Source: Prochlorococcus sp. AG-679-M10 (GTDB lineage Bacteria > Cyanobacteriota > Cyanobacteriia > PCC-6307 > Cyanobiaceae). Taken from it: a DNA stretch of 64,000 bases. Of the stretch, positions 19,821-28,899 are shown in pieces. The notes beneath the pieces are model-generated. The model did not search any database. It saw only the letters and a list, made by a program, of their open reading frames with translations, and was not told the origin of the DNA. A program made the translations under genes and the position numbers. Within the stretch, counting starts at the first letter, position 1. Each line of letters opens with the position of its first letter. The stretch spans positions 1-64,000 of the forward strand of contig QCUQ01000004.1 in assembly GCA_003210655.1 (NCBI GenBank), in the 5' to 3' direction.

Positions 19821-20528
19821 ATGAAAAAACTATCCAAAAGAATGACGGCTCTATCAACAAAGATAGAAGATCGTACTTACGCTCCCCTTGAAGCCTTAGG
19901 TATTGTCAAGGAAAATTCAAACGCTAAATTTGATGAGACTATTGAAGCCCATATTCGGTTAGGAATTGATCCTAAATATACAGATCAACAGCTTAGAACA
20001 ACAGTAGCTCTACCTAATGGAACTGGCCAAAGTATTAAAATTGCTGTCATAACAAGTGGTGAAAATGTAGCAAAAGCTAAATCTGCAGGTGCAGATCTTT
20101 TTGGAGAAGAGGATCTTGTAGAAAGCATTAATAAAGGTAATATGGATTTTGATTTACTTATTGCTACTCCTGATATGATGCCAAAAGTAGCAAAACTTGG
20201 AAGAGTTTTAGGTCCAAGGGGGTTAATGCCTAATCCTAAAGCGGGTACGGTAACTGGCGATATAGCTAGTGCAATAAAAGAATTTAAAGCGGGCAAACTA
20301 GAATTTAGAGCAGATAAAGCAGGCATTGTGCATGTTCGCTTTGGGAAAGCTAGTTTTACTGAAAATGCCTTATTTGAAAACTTAAAGACATTACAAGAAT
20401 CAATTGATAAAAATAAGCCTAGTGGTGCGAAGGGTAAGTATTGGAGAAGTTTTTATATAACTTCAACTATGGGACCTTCTGTTCAAGTAGATATAAATGC
20501 TTTGCAAGATTATCAGCCTGAAAGTTAA
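19821..20528 (+). CDS. rplA: 50S ribosomal protein L1
   Basis: The 235-residue protein forms the L1 stalk. Visible family stretches are [49 protein letters not shown] and the C-terminal [14 protein letters not shown]. Length is typical. A long antisense ORF at 19985-20326 is a shadow. A likely new promoter and the L10 leader follow it. Confidence 0.98.
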   Translation: MKKLSKRMTALSTKIEDRTYAPLEALGIVKENSNAKFDETIEAHIRLGIDPKYTDQQLRTTVALPNGTGQSIKIAVITSGENVAKAKSAGADLFGEEDLVESINKGNMDFDLLIATPDMMPKVAKLGRVLGPRGLMPNPKAGTVTGDIASAIKEFKAGKLEFRADKAGIVHVRFGKASFTENALFENLKTLQESIDKNKPSGAKGKYWRSFYITSTMGPSVQVDINALQDYQPES

Positions 20529-20538
20529 CTCTCTGTAG

Positions 20539-20544
20539 TATAAT
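20539..20544 (+). promoter_or_regulatory. Candidate -10 box for a separate rplJL transcript
   Basis: A consensus TATAAT lies 11 bases after the rplA stop. A transcript beginning about 7-8 bases later would start at the 5' edge of the L10 leader. No good -35 hexamer is present at 16-18 bases, which is common in cyanobacterial promoters. The placement makes functional sense but remains inference. Confidence 0.45.
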
Positions 20545-20554
20545 TTTAAAGCAA

Positions 20555-20625
20555 TAATACGGCCAAAGAAAGTAGGTTGATTTAGTTCCGGCTAAATTTT
20601 TAAACCCTGCCGAGGTTTCGTCTTA
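20555..20625 (+). promoter_or_regulatory. L10 leader: autoregulatory ribosomal-protein binding RNA
   Basis: The stretch contains GGCCAAAGAAAGTAGGTTGA, then a variable hairpin (TTAGTTCCGGCTAA) and CCCTGCCGAGGT. These are close to the conserved halves of the bacterial L10 leader (CAAAGAC-CAGGUG and CCUGCCGAGGU). In that class, excess L10-L12 complex binds a kink-turn-like structure in the rplJL 5' UTR and lowers expression. It lies about 95 bases before the rplJ start, as expected. A U-rich stretch at 20626-20640 follows. Confidence 0.85.
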
Positions 20626-20719
20626 ATTATTTTCTTTTTGGATCTAATAAGTGCGGCCTCTTTCATAAATGGACTTTACCGCATTTCCTGCTCTTCCTAA
20701 ATTACGATCCAAAAAAACA

Positions 20720-21247
20720 ATGGGCCGAACAATAGAGAATAAGCAAAAAATCGTCACAGAAATAAAATCTCTGTTAGATGATTCGGAAATGGCTGTAGTT
20801 CTTGACTATAAAGGTTTAACTATCAAGGAGATGTCTGATTTGCGATCAAGATTGCAAACAAATAATGGCATTTGCAAAGTTACTAAAAACTCATTAATGC
20901 GTAAAGCAATTGATGGTAATAGTAATTGGACTGATCTTGAATCTTTACTAACAGGAACTAATGCTTTTGTTTTAATCAAAGAAGATGTTGGAGGCGCTGT
21001 AAAAGCAATTCAATCTTTTCAGAAAGAGACAAAAAAATCCGAAACCAAAGGAGCTTTATTCGAGGGTAGACTTCTCAGCGAATCTGAAATAAAAGAAATC
21101 GCAAATCTACCTTCTAGAGAGGTATTAATGGCAAAAATTGCTGGCGCATTAAATGGTGTTGCTACAAAAATTGCTATTTCTATCAATGAAGTACCTTCTG
21201 GACTTGCTAGATCACTTAAACAACATTCTGAAAAATCAGAATCTTAA
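20720..21247 (+). CDS. rplJ: 50S ribosomal protein L10
   Basis: The gene encodes 175 residues starting [19 protein letters not shown], which is the usual L10 N-terminus. The ORF track begins 17 codons earlier at 20669. Those extra residues ([10 protein letters not shown]...) fit no L10 protein and fall in the leader RNA, so the start at 20720 is preferred. L10 anchors the L7/L12 dimers of the ribosomal stalk. The [18 protein letters not shown] and [11 protein letters not shown] stretches are typical. L10 probably represses its own mRNA through the leader upstream. Confidence 0.96.
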   Translation: MGRTIENKQKIVTEIKSLLDDSEMAVVLDYKGLTIKEMSDLRSRLQTNNGICKVTKNSLMRKAIDGNSNWTDLESLLTGTNAFVLIKEDVGGAVKAIQSFQKETKKSETKGALFEGRLLSESEIKEIANLPSREVLMAKIAGALNGVATKIAISINEVPSGLARSLKQHSEKSES

Positions 21248-21275
21248 ACTTCACAATTAATTATCTACTAAGAAA

Positions 21276-21674
21276 ATGACTGTAAAAACTGAAGAAATTC
21301 TCGAATCATTAAAATCCCTCTCACTTCTAGAAGCATCTGAGCTTGTTAAACAAATTGAAGAGGCATTTGGTGTCTCTGCAGCTGCATCAGCCGGTGTAGT
21401 AATGGCAGCTCCAGGAGGAGCTGGTGGTAGTGATGGAGACGGCGGAGCAGCTGAAGAGAAAACTGAATTCGACGTAATTCTAGAAAGCTTCGACGCAGCA
21501 GCTAAAATCAAAGTCCTTAAAGTCGTAAGAAATGCTACTGGTCTCGGTCTTGGTGATGCAAAAGCACTTGTTGAATCAGCACCAAAGACAGTTAAAGAAG
21601 GTATTGCGAAAGCAGATGCTGAAACTTTAAAGAAAGAGATTGAAGAAGCTGGCGGTAAAGTTACACTTAAATAG
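21276..21674 (+). CDS. rplL: 50S ribosomal protein L7/L12
   Basis: The 132-residue acidic protein has an N-terminal dimerisation helix, an Ala/Gly-rich hinge ([18 protein letters not shown]) and a conserved C-terminal domain ([36 protein letters not shown]). It recruits and activates translation GTPases. The spacing of 28 bases after rplJ and a hairpin terminator after it make it the last gene of the operon. The antisense ORF 21257-21511 is a shadow of the low-complexity hinge. Confidence 0.98.
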   Translation: MTVKTEEILESLKSLSLLEASELVKQIEEAFGVSAAASAGVVMAAPGGAGGSDGDGGAAEEKTEFDVILESFDAAAKIKVLKVVRNATGLGLGDAKALVESAPKTVKEGIAKADAETLKKEIEEAGGKVTLK

Positions 21675-21688
21675 AAAAAAATTTTTCT

Positions 21689-21716
21689 AGCCGATATATC
21701 TAATATCGGCTTTAAA
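21689..21716 (+). terminator. Terminator-like hairpin after rplL
   Basis: A perfect 9-bp stem AGCCGATAT / ATATCGGCT with a 5-base loop ends in TTTAAAATT. The T tail is short, so termination could be partial. The ATG of rnhA is only 9 bases after the stem. If terminated RNA dominates, rnhA either depends on read-through or has a promoter inside rplL. Confidence 0.6.
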
Positions 21717-21719
21717 ATT

Positions 21720-22442
21720 ATGAATAGTCAACAAAATATTGCAATTGAAGCTGCAACAGATGGTGCTTGCAGTGGAAATCCCGGTCCTGGTGGATGGGGG
21801 GGACTAATAATTTTTAATGATAATAGTGAAATAGAAATAGGTGGTTCAGAGGAAAACACCACTAACAATAGGATGGAACTCACCGCAGCGATTAAAACTC
21901 TCGAAAAGTTAAAAACTTTTCAATTAAAAGAAAACTTTAAATTAAGAACAGATAGTAAATATGTTATTGAGGGTTATACAAAATGGATCATCAATTGGAA
22001 GAGAAATGGATGGAAAACAAGTGCAGGTAAATCTGTTCAAAATTTGGATTTATGGCAAAAAATAGATGATTTAAGGATAAAAGGCCTAGTGATGGAATTC
22101 GTAAAAGGTCATAGTGGGGATAAACAGAATGAGAGAGTAGATTTAATTGCTACAAGCTATAGCAAAGGAATACCTTTAGTTGGCGAAGTCAAAAAATCAT
22201 CTGGAGTAAGGGAATTTTCAAAAGAAGCAAAACCTAATGAAATTCAAAAATTATTTTCCAAAAATGAATTACTTGAAAAATTTGCTGAAAAAAAATATTT
22301 TTTAAATTCAAGTGAATTAAACGAATTACTTGGAGAAAAAAGTGATCTACTCATTCAAAAATATGAATTGTTTGAATGGCGTAATTGGAGATTAATTCCT
22401 AAAAATCAAAAATATTGGATAATAGAGAATATTAATACTTAA
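21720..22442 (+). CDS. rnhA: Ribonuclease HI with C-terminal extension
   Basis: The first ~150 residues form RNase HI with the four catalytic acids: TDGACSGNPGPGGWG, NNRMELTA, RTDSKYVIEG and ERVDLIA. It degrades RNA in RNA-DNA hybrids. A tail of about 90 residues follows (KKSSGVREFSKEAKPNEIQKLFS to the end, with KYELFEWRNWRLIPKNQKYWI). It is absent from E. coli RNase HI and seems to be a small extra domain of unknown function. It lies right behind the rplL hairpin and 14 bases before pyrD. Confidence 0.93.
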   Translation: MNSQQNIAIEAATDGACSGNPGPGGWGGLIIFNDNSEIEIGGSEENTTNNRMELTAAIKTLEKLKTFQLKENFKLRTDSKYVIEGYTKWIINWKRNGWKTSAGKSVQNLDLWQKIDDLRIKGLVMEFVKGHSGDKQNERVDLIATSYSKGIPLVGEVKKSSGVREFSKEAKPNEIQKLFSKNELLEKFAEKKYFLNSSELNELLGEKSDLLIQKYELFEWRNWRLIPKNQKYWIIENINT

Positions 22443-22456
22443 TCTTTAATATTTTT

Positions 22457-23626
22457 ATGATTTATCAGAACGGGATATTTAATAATATTTATAAGAACTT
22501 GGTAACTCCTATCCTTAAAAGAGATGTCGGAATAGATGCAGAATACCTTACAAATTTCTCCTTAAGTCTTCTCACTTTTAGTTCAAACAATAGAAATTGG
22601 CCTTTAATTTCAAGAATAATAAAAAGTTTAAATCAAGAATTTTGCGTCGTTGATAAAAGATTACATCAAAAAATATGTGGGATAGATTTTTGTAATCCAG
22701 TAGGTTTAGCAGCAGGTTTTGATAAAAATGGTAACGCTGCAAATATTTGGAAGGATTTTGGATTTGGTTTTGCTGAAATTGGTACAGTTACTAAATTTGC
22801 TCAATCTGGGAATCCTAAACCAAGATTATTTAGATTAGCAAAGGAGCAGGCTGCATTAAATAGAATGGGATTCAATAATAATGGTGCCGAAAATCTTGTT
22901 AAAAACTTTTTAAATCAAAATGTTGATTTAAAAAAACATAGAAAAAATAATTGTTTGGGCATAAATTTTGGAAAATCTAAAATTACAAGCTTATCCAAAG
23001 CAACTGAAGATTATTTAACTTCTTTAAAACTTTTGATTCCTTATTGTGATTACGCAGTTATAAATGTAAGTTCACCTAATACTGAAGGACTTAGAAAGTT
23101 ACAAGATCCTATTCTTCTTAAAGAACTGCTTAGAGAAGTTAAAAATTTAAATAATTGTCCACCTTTGTTTGTGAAAATTGCACCAGATTTGAGTTATAAA
23201 GATATTGAAGATATCTGCCAATTAATAATTGATGAGAATATTGATGGAATAATTGCTACTAATACTAGTCTAGATAGATTAGGTTTTGAACAAAGAAAGA
23301 TAACGCAAACAGGGCTCTTACTTTCTGAAGAAAATGGAGGATTAAGTGGCAAACCACTTCAACGAAAAGCAAATCAAATAATTAGACATATACATAATAT
23401 TGATAAAAATATCAATTTAATTGGAGTCGGTGGAATTGATAGTCCAGAATCCGCTTGGGAACGAATATGTTCTGGAGCATCTTTAGTTCAAATATATACT
23501 GGATGGATATATAAGGGTCCACAATTAGTCCCAAATATTCTTAATGGGATCATAAAACAAATTAATATTCACCAATTATCAAATGTGACAGAAGCTATTG
23601 GATCAAACTTAGAATGGATTGAATAA
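22457..23626 (+). CDS. pyrD: Dihydroorotate dehydrogenase (quinone), class 2
   Basis: The 389-residue flavoprotein oxidises dihydroorotate to orotate in pyrimidine synthesis and passes electrons to membrane quinone. The N-terminal extension typical of class 2 enzymes is present. It is followed by CNPVGLAAGFDKNGNA, the catalytic-Ser region YAVINVSSPNTEGLR, IATNTSLDR and the FMN-phosphate loop IGVGGIDSPESAWE. It is followed by a CobC-like gene after 15 bases. Confidence 0.96.
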   Translation: MIYQNGIFNNIYKNLVTPILKRDVGIDAEYLTNFSLSLLTFSSNNRNWPLISRIIKSLNQEFCVVDKRLHQKICGIDFCNPVGLAAGFDKNGNAANIWKDFGFGFAEIGTVTKFAQSGNPKPRLFRLAKEQAALNRMGFNNNGAENLVKNFLNQNVDLKKHRKNNCLGINFGKSKITSLSKATEDYLTSLKLLIPYCDYAVINVSSPNTEGLRKLQDPILLKELLREVKNLNNCPPLFVKIAPDLSYKDIEDICQLIIDENIDGIIATNTSLDRLGFEQRKITQTGLLLSEENGGLSGKPLQRKANQIIRHIHNIDKNINLIGVGGIDSPESAWERICSGASLVQIYTGWIYKGPQLVPNILNGIIKQINIHQLSNVTEAIGSNLEWIE

Positions 23627-23641
23627 AATCTAAGATATTTT

Positions 23642-24766
23642 ATGGATAAATTCAATTCCAATAATTTGAATAATAAAGGTATAAAAGAAATAAACTTTCA
23701 GCATGGAGGAAATATATTAACTAAAGCAAAAAAATTAAATTTATTACCATCTAAAATAATTGATTCAAGTGCCTCTCTAGTCCCTTTTGAACCCCCAAAG
23801 CTGATATTAGATGTTTTATTTTCAGAAATTAAAACTCTAGGATTTCGATATTATCCTGAAAGAAATCTAAATAGTTTGAGAGAAATCATTGGAGAATTTC
23901 ATCAAATAAATCCCGATAATATTTTGCCAGGGAATGGGGCTTCTGAATTAATAACTTGGGCAGGTTACGAAGCTTCAAAATCTGGAGCAAGTTGTATACC
24001 AAGTCCAGGCTTCGTAGATTATGAAAGATCACTAAATTGTTGGAACGCTAGCTTCGATTATTCAGAATTGCCAAAAAATTGGAGCAACAGTTTTCCCCAA
24101 AACTTTCCTATTAAACCAATTTGTGATGTTCTTTGGATAACCAACCCACATAACCCTACGGGTCAATTATGGGATAAAAAATCTTTAGAAATTATTCTAA
24201 AAAAATATAAACTAGTTATTTGTGATGAAGCTTTCTTAGCCATCACACCTAATGGTGAGAAAGAATCTTTAATTCCACTCACTAAAACATACGATAATTT
24301 ATTAGTTATTAGGAGTTTGACCAAACTCTTTAATATCGCAGGTTTAAGATTAGGTTATATTATTGGCTCATCTGAAAAACTTAAGAAATGGAATATAAAA
24401 AGAGACCCTTGGCCATTAAATTCATTTGCTATAAAAGCTGGAATAGAACTATTAAGTAATAAAATTCTTTATAAGGAATGGACAACAAAAATTCATGACT
24501 GGGTAAATACCGAGAAAAATTGGGTTTCTAATGAATTATCGAAAATAAAAAAACTTAAAGTACATAACTCTTCAACTAATTTTTTTTTAATAGAAAGTAA
24601 ATTATCCTTGTCTTCGAATATTCATTATTTAGAAAAAAAAGGGATCTTAATTAGAGAATGCAACTCATTTAGATCTCTTAATGAAAAGTGGGCAAGAATA
24701 AGTTTACAGACAAGAAAAAATAATAAAATTTTATGTAGAGAAATTCAAAATTCCTTTAAAAAATAG
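23642..24766 (+). CDS. cobC: CobC-like PLP-dependent aminotransferase / L-threonine-O-3-phosphate decarboxylase
   Basis: The 374-residue fold-type I PLP enzyme has the HisC-like signature ITNPHNPTGQLWDKK, the Asp that contacts the PLP nitrogen in VICDEAFLAI, and the PLP lysine in RSLTKLFNIAGLRLGYI. The N-terminal FQHGGN is typical of CobC/CobD, which makes the aminopropanol arm of cobalamin; a HisC-type role is the alternative. Prochlorococcus synthesises pseudocobalamin, which fits. Its 3' end overlaps murG by 22 bases in convergent orientation. Confidence 0.8.
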   Translation: MDKFNSNNLNNKGIKEINFQHGGNILTKAKKLNLLPSKIIDSSASLVPFEPPKLILDVLFSEIKTLGFRYYPERNLNSLREIIGEFHQINPDNILPGNGASELITWAGYEASKSGASCIPSPGFVDYERSLNCWNASFDYSELPKNWSNSFPQNFPIKPICDVLWITNPHNPTGQLWDKKSLEIILKKYKLVICDEAFLAITPNGEKESLIPLTKTYDNLLVIRSLTKLFNIAGLRLGYIIGSSEKLKKWNIKRDPWPLNSFAIKAGIELLSNKILYKEWTTKIHDWVNTEKNWVSNELSKIKKLKVHNSSTNFFLIESKLSLSSNIHYLEKKGILIRECNSFRSLNEKWARISLQTRKNNKILCREIQNSFKK

Positions 24767-25839
24767 TTTATTAATTTTTTAATCTCATTTGTAGATTTTA
24801 AGGTATCAAGATTTTTTATATTTTCTTTCATTAAATCTAAAATTTCATATTTAGGTTTCCCTTTTTTTAATTTAAATTTTAAAATCCTTTTTAAAGTCTC
24901 TTCAAAAAATAACTTTGATATTTGATTTTGATTCATTAAAATTGCACCCCCTATTGAAGAAAGAATCATTGCATTTTTTTCTTGGTGATTATTTTTTGAA
25001 TTAGGGTATGGAATTAAAATTGATGGTTTTCCAGTTTGTATAAGCTCATTTATTGTTCCTGCTCCAGATCTTGATATAACGAGCTCACAGTTTTGCATCA
25101 AAGATGCGATTTGATTAGTAAATTTCTTTTGAACATAATTATTAGATTTTGATTTTACCGAACTATTAGAATTATTTTCACCAATAATATGAATTATTCG
25201 AAAATTTTGTTTTATTAAAAAATCAAGAGATTCATAAAAAATTTCATTAATCTTCTTTGCACCTTGACTTCCTCCCATAACAATTAGAAGAGGACCCTTT
25301 CCTCTTGGAACCCATGTTGGTAAAGGATTAATTTCATAAAACTGCTCCCTAAGAGGAGTTCCAGTGAAAATAGTTTTGCAATTATTTAAATAAAATTTTG
25401 TATCTTTAAAACCCAGAAGAACAAATTTACATAGAAAACCAAAATATTTTGTAACCGTGCCCGGTATTAAATTTGATTCATGGAGAATAACAGGTATTTT
25501 AAGCAACTTTGCTGCAAGAATTGTAGGTGCTGAAATATATCCACCAGTAGTAAATACTAAATTAATTTTTTTTTCTTTAAGGATTTTAATAATATTAAAA
25601 ATTGAAAATAAAATTTTTAGATATTGAAATAGTCTAAAAATATTTTTTTTTGGTGTCTCCAAATTTAAAGTCAAAAGATTATATTTTCTAGGTACAAATT
25701 CAGAATCGAGTCTTTTTTTAACTCCTAGCCAATGAATATTCCAATCTTTTTCAACCTTCTTAGAGACTGCCAAAGCAGGAAAGATATGACCTCCTGTTCC
25801 ACTTGCCGCTATTAATAAATTATTTCTTTTTTTAGACAT
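24745..25839 (-). CDS. murG: UDP-N-acetylglucosamine--undecaprenyl-PP-MurNAc-pentapeptide GlcNAc transferase
   Basis: The 364-residue GT28 glycosyltransferase makes lipid II at the inner face of the membrane. The N-terminal AASGTGGHIFPALAVSKK, central TTGGYISAPTILAAKLL and HESNLIPGTVTK, and the C-terminal UDP-GlcNAc site VIVMGGSQGAKKINE and SRSGAGTINELI match MurG. It is very Lys/Ile-rich, as expected from the base composition. Convergent 22-base overlap with the CobC-like gene. Confidence 0.95.
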   Translation of the reverse strand: MSKKRNNLLIAASGTGGHIFPALAVSKKVEKDWNIHWLGVKKRLDSEFVPRKYNLLTLNLETPKKNIFRLFQYLKILFSIFNIIKILKEKKINLVFTTGGYISAPTILAAKLLKIPVILHESNLIPGTVTKYFGFLCKFVLLGFKDTKFYLNNCKTIFTGTPLREQFYEINPLPTWVPRGKGPLLIVMGGSQGAKKINEIFYESLDFLIKQNFRIIHIIGENNSNSSVKSKSNNYVQKKFTNQIASLMQNCELVISRSGAGTINELIQTGKPSILIPYPNSKNNHQEKNAMILSSIGGAILMNQNQISKLFFEETLKRILKFKLKKGKPKYEILDLMKENIKNLDTLKSTNEIKKLINYFLKEF

Positions 25840-25866
25840 TAAAAATTAAATAAGTAAAATAAAGTT

Positions 25867-26598
25867 ATGAAAATGTTCAATTTAAAGTTGATTGCAAAAT
25901 TAGGATTATTTATATATATATTTATTTATCTCATTTCCCCGAAATTAGCAATCACCCAAAATACAAACGTTGATATAAGAAAAAATCTTGAAAATGCATT
26001 AAATACTCGAAACTTTAAATTGATAAAAACCATTTTTAAAGAAGATGAAAACTTTAAAATTCAAGAAAAATTTAGGGAAATAATCAAAGACTTTCCTGAT
26101 TCAAAGTGGCAAATTAAAAAATTAAGTGGAGTAAACTCTAAAGAAAAAATATTTAATATTAAAGTTAATGGGAAGAAAATAGTTAATGGGGAAATTTACT
26201 TTCTTGATTCTAATTTTAAGTATTTATTTTCCACTCAAAACGACAAAATAAATAATGGAAATATAAAAAATTTATTAACTACTATTAGAAATGACGAAAA
26301 CAAAATAGATATTATTTTTAGAATTCCTGAGAAAGTTCTTACTGGTACAAAATATGATATCGATATTATTCTAAATGAACCGCTTGGTGATGTAATTATA
26401 GCTGGAGGAATAATATCACATCAGGATGAATCTTATTTAAAACAGGAAATCAATATTAAGCCTTTAGCCTCTGGAGGTATTTTTAAAACGACTAGAGCAT
26501 CATCCAAACCATCTAGGCAAATATGGTCAGGTATTATAGCTCATCCAAAAGGAACGATTTCTTTTACTAAAAGCGTTGAAATTGTTGAAAAAATATAA
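25867..26598 (+). CDS. Exported hypothetical protein
   Basis: I do not recognise this 243-residue protein. The N-terminus has a basic start and a hydrophobic core (LIAKLGLFIYIFIYLISPKLAITQ) that reads as a signal peptide or anchor. The remainder is soluble and ends with beta-rich sequence (TKYDIDIILNEPLGDVIIAGGIISHQ and IWSGIIAHPKGTISF). It is divergent from murG (27 bases) and meets pgk one base after its stop. The C-terminal half suggests an all-beta domain in the periplasm or lumen. Confidence 0.75.
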   Translation: MKMFNLKLIAKLGLFIYIFIYLISPKLAITQNTNVDIRKNLENALNTRNFKLIKTIFKEDENFKIQEKFREIIKDFPDSKWQIKKLSGVNSKEKIFNIKVNGKKIVNGEIYFLDSNFKYLFSTQNDKINNGNIKNLLTTIRNDENKIDIIFRIPEKVLTGTKYDIDIILNEPLGDVIIAGGIISHQDESYLKQEINIKPLASGGIFKTTRASSKPSRQIWSGIIAHPKGTISFTKSVEIVEKI

Positions 26599-26599
26599 T

Positions 26600-27808
26600 T
26601 TAAGCGTCTTTTAAAGCAGCCACTCCAGGTAAAGTTTTACCTTCTAAAAGTTCTAAACTAGCCCCTCCACCAGTTGATATATGTGACATTTTTTCCGCCA
26701 AGCCAGCTTTCTCCACTGCAGCTACAGAATCCCCTCCACCAATAATTGTACAAACCTCAGAGAAAGAACTTAAATCTGCCAGGGTTGTTGCTATTGCATT
26801 TGTGCCTTCAGCAAATTTATCAAATTCAAAAACACCCATTGGGCCATTCCAAATAATTGTTTTACATTCGGCAAGAGCATTTTGGAAAACCTTGATTGTT
26901 TGTGGTCCAATGTCTAAGCCCATCCAATCACCACTTATTGAATCTATTTGAGAGACTTTACTTTCTGCATCAGGAGAAAACTCATTTGCAAGTAATACAT
27001 CAGATGGTAATAGCAACTCAACCCCTTTAGTTTTTGCTTTTGCCTCTAAATTTCTTGCTAGTTCAAGTTTATCTTCCTCAACAAGACTCTTCCCAACATC
27101 TAATCCTCTTGCCTTATAAAAAGTAAAAATCATACCTCCCCCAATAATAATTTTGTCACACTTGTCTAAAAGAGAATCTAAAACTCCAATTTTGCTACTT
27201 ACTTTAGAACCTCCTACTATTGCGGCAAGAGGACGTTTTGGAGCATCAATTGCGCCCTGTAAATATTTCAACTCCTTTTCTAGCAAAAATCCTGCAACAG
27301 CAGGCTCTAAAAATTTTGTAACTCCTTGAGTTGAAGCATGCGCTCTATGCGCAGCTCCAAAAGCATCATTAACATACATATCTGCATGAGAAGCTAAATT
27401 TTTAGCGAAATCTAAATCATTTTTTTCTTCTTCTTCATAAAAACGAACATTTTCTAGTAATAAAACATCCCCATTATCTAAACTATTAGATTTAGCTAGA
27501 GCCTCTTCACCAATACAGCTTTGAGTCAGATTAACTTTTTGTTCCAATATATCGCTTAATCTGGAAGCAACTGGGGTTAATCTCATTTTCTCATTAACTT
27601 TCCCTTTAGGTCTTCCAAAATGAGCAGCTAATATAACTTTTGCCGAATTATTTATAAGATATTTTATCGTAGGAATTGCTGCTCTTATTCTAGTATCATC
27701 AGTAATCTGACCACTTTCATTTAATGGGACATTAAAATCAACCCTTACAAGAACCTTTTTTCCTTCTAATTTAGACTTATCAAGACTGGAAAGAGACAAC
27801 TTCGACAT
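26600..27808 (-). CDS. pgk: Phosphoglycerate kinase
   Basis: The 402-residue enzyme phosphorylates 3-phosphoglycerate in the Calvin cycle and works in reverse in glycolysis. The N-terminal substrate motif [11 protein letters not shown], the RPKG basic patch, [14 protein letters not shown], the hinge [11 protein letters not shown] and the nucleotide motif [13 protein letters not shown] are all present. It is monocistronic. The 224-bp divergent region to rbgA is AT-rich and holds the rbgA promoter candidate. Confidence 0.98.
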   Translation of the reverse strand: MSKLSLSSLDKSKLEGKKVLVRVDFNVPLNESGQITDDTRIRAAIPTIKYLINNSAKVILAAHFGRPKGKVNEKMRLTPVASRLSDILEQKVNLTQSCIGEEALAKSNSLDNGDVLLLENVRFYEEEEKNDLDFAKNLASHADMYVNDAFGAAHRAHASTQGVTKFLEPAVAGFLLEKELKYLQGAIDAPKRPLAAIVGGSKVSSKIGVLDSLLDKCDKIIIGGGMIFTFYKARGLDVGKSLVEEDKLELARNLEAKAKTKGVELLLPSDVLLANEFSPDAESKVSQIDSISGDWMGLDIGPQTIKVFQNALAECKTIIWNGPMGVFEFDKFAEGTNAIATTLADLSSFSEVCTIIGGGDSVAAVEKAGLAEKMSHISTGGGASLELLEGKTLPGVAALKDA

Positions 27809-27977
27809 TAAAACATCCTATTTTTACCATGAGACCCTAACGTTAATTTGAGCTTATTGGGTTAAAAAGTACTAAGTGTTACTTATGCCTTAATAAATTT
27901 TAAAAATTAGATAGAAATATAAAATTTATAAAAATAAAAAAATATAATATTTACATTAATATTAAATGTAATTACTT

Positions 27978-28007
27978 TTGAAATTGATAAGAATCAAAAG
28001 GTATAAA
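27978..28007 (+). promoter_or_regulatory. Candidate promoter of rbgA-rluD
   Basis: TTGAAA and TATAAA are separated by 18 bases, and the -10 box ends 25 bases before the TTG start of rbgA. This is the best promoter-like pair in the 224-bp gap between pgk and rbgA. It is unproven because AT-rich DNA gives many similar matches. Confidence 0.45.
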
Positions 28008-28032
28008 AGTACAACTCGTTGGATTTAATCAA

Positions 28033-28899
28033 TTGGAAATACCTAAAATTCAATGGTACCCAGGCCATATTGCTAAAGCCGAAAAAAAGCTAACTGAAGT
28101 AATAAATAGAGTAGATTTAGTTATAGAAGTTAGAGATGCAAGAATCCCTTTATCAACTGGTCATCCTCATCTCAATCAATGGATTAGAAACAAAAAACAT
28201 ATCCTTGTAATAAATCGTGCGGATATGATAACTACAGAAACTATAACTAATTGGAACAAGTGGTTTAGAAAAGATAATATATATCCTCTTTGGTGTGATG
28301 CAAAAAATGGTAAAGGAATAAAAGAAATTTGTAAATCTGCTAAGGAATCCCGATTATCAATTGACAATAGAAGGTTATCTAGAGGGATGAAGGTTAGGCC
28401 GATCAGAGCACTTACCCTCGGTTTTCCTAATGTAGGAAAATCTGCATTAATAAATAGAATCGCCAAGAAAAAAGTTGTTGAAAGCGCTAGGAAAGCAGGC
28501 GTAACACGTAATCTTAGATGGATCAGATTAGACAGTGGAATAGATTTGCTTGATGCACCCGGTGTTATACCCCCTAATTTAGACAATCAAAAATCGGCTC
28601 TGAATCTTGCACTTTGTGATGATATTGGAGAGGCTGCTTATGAAATAGAAAGTGTTGCGATTGAATTTATAAAAATAATTTTCAAATTAAAAGAAGACAA
28701 AAATGCGAATATTTCACTTTCAAAGATATCTGATAGATATGGAGTTGATATATTAAAGAGCTTTGATAGCCCTCATGAATGGATTGATCTTGTAGCCTTG
28801 AAACATACCTCAGGTGATAAAAGAAGAATGGCTCACAAATTATTAGAAGACTATCGTAATCAAATGCTAGGAAAGATTGCTTTGGAAGTGCCAATATGA
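28033..28899 (+). CDS. rbgA: Ribosome biogenesis GTPase RbgA/YlqF
   Basis: The 288-residue circularly permuted GTPase has WYPGHIAKAEKKL at the N-terminus, then G4 (VINRADM), the P-loop GFPNVGKSALINRI and G3 DAPGVIPP, in the permuted order G4-G5-G1-G3. RbgA matures the 50S subunit. The TTG start is supported by the family N-terminus. Its stop overlaps the rluD start (ATGA), so the two ribosome-assembly genes are translationally coupled. Confidence 0.95.
   Translation: MEIPKIQWYPGHIAKAEKKLTEVINRVDLVIEVRDARIPLSTGHPHLNQWIRNKKHILVINRADMITTETITNWNKWFRKDNIYPLWCDAKNGKGIKEICKSAKESRLSIDNRRLSRGMKVRPIRALTLGFPNVGKSALINRIAKKKVVESARKAGVTRNLRWIRLDSGIDLLDAPGVIPPNLDNQKSALNLALCDDIGEAAYEIESVAIEFIKIIFKLKEDKNANISLSKISDRYGVDILKSFDSPHEWIDLVALKHTSGDKRRMAHKLLEDYRNQMLGKIALEVPI

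Noticed and set aside
19985-20326. 113-aa minus-strand ORF inside rplA
   Set aside because: Mirror of conserved L1 codons; Leu/Pro/Ser-rich shadow.
20669-20719. 17-residue N-terminal extension of L10
   Set aside because: It does not resemble any L10 and lies just after the leader RNA.
21257-21511. 84-aa minus-strand ORF inside rplL
   Set aside because: Low-complexity Pro/Ala run produced by the L7/L12 hinge codons.
27809-28032. tRNA-like or riboswitch-like element in the pgk-rbgA gap
   Set aside because: No conserved motif was recognised; only a promoter-like pair can be supported.
28176-28586. 136-aa minus-strand ORF inside rbgA
   Set aside because: Antisense to the conserved GTPase; no independent signal.
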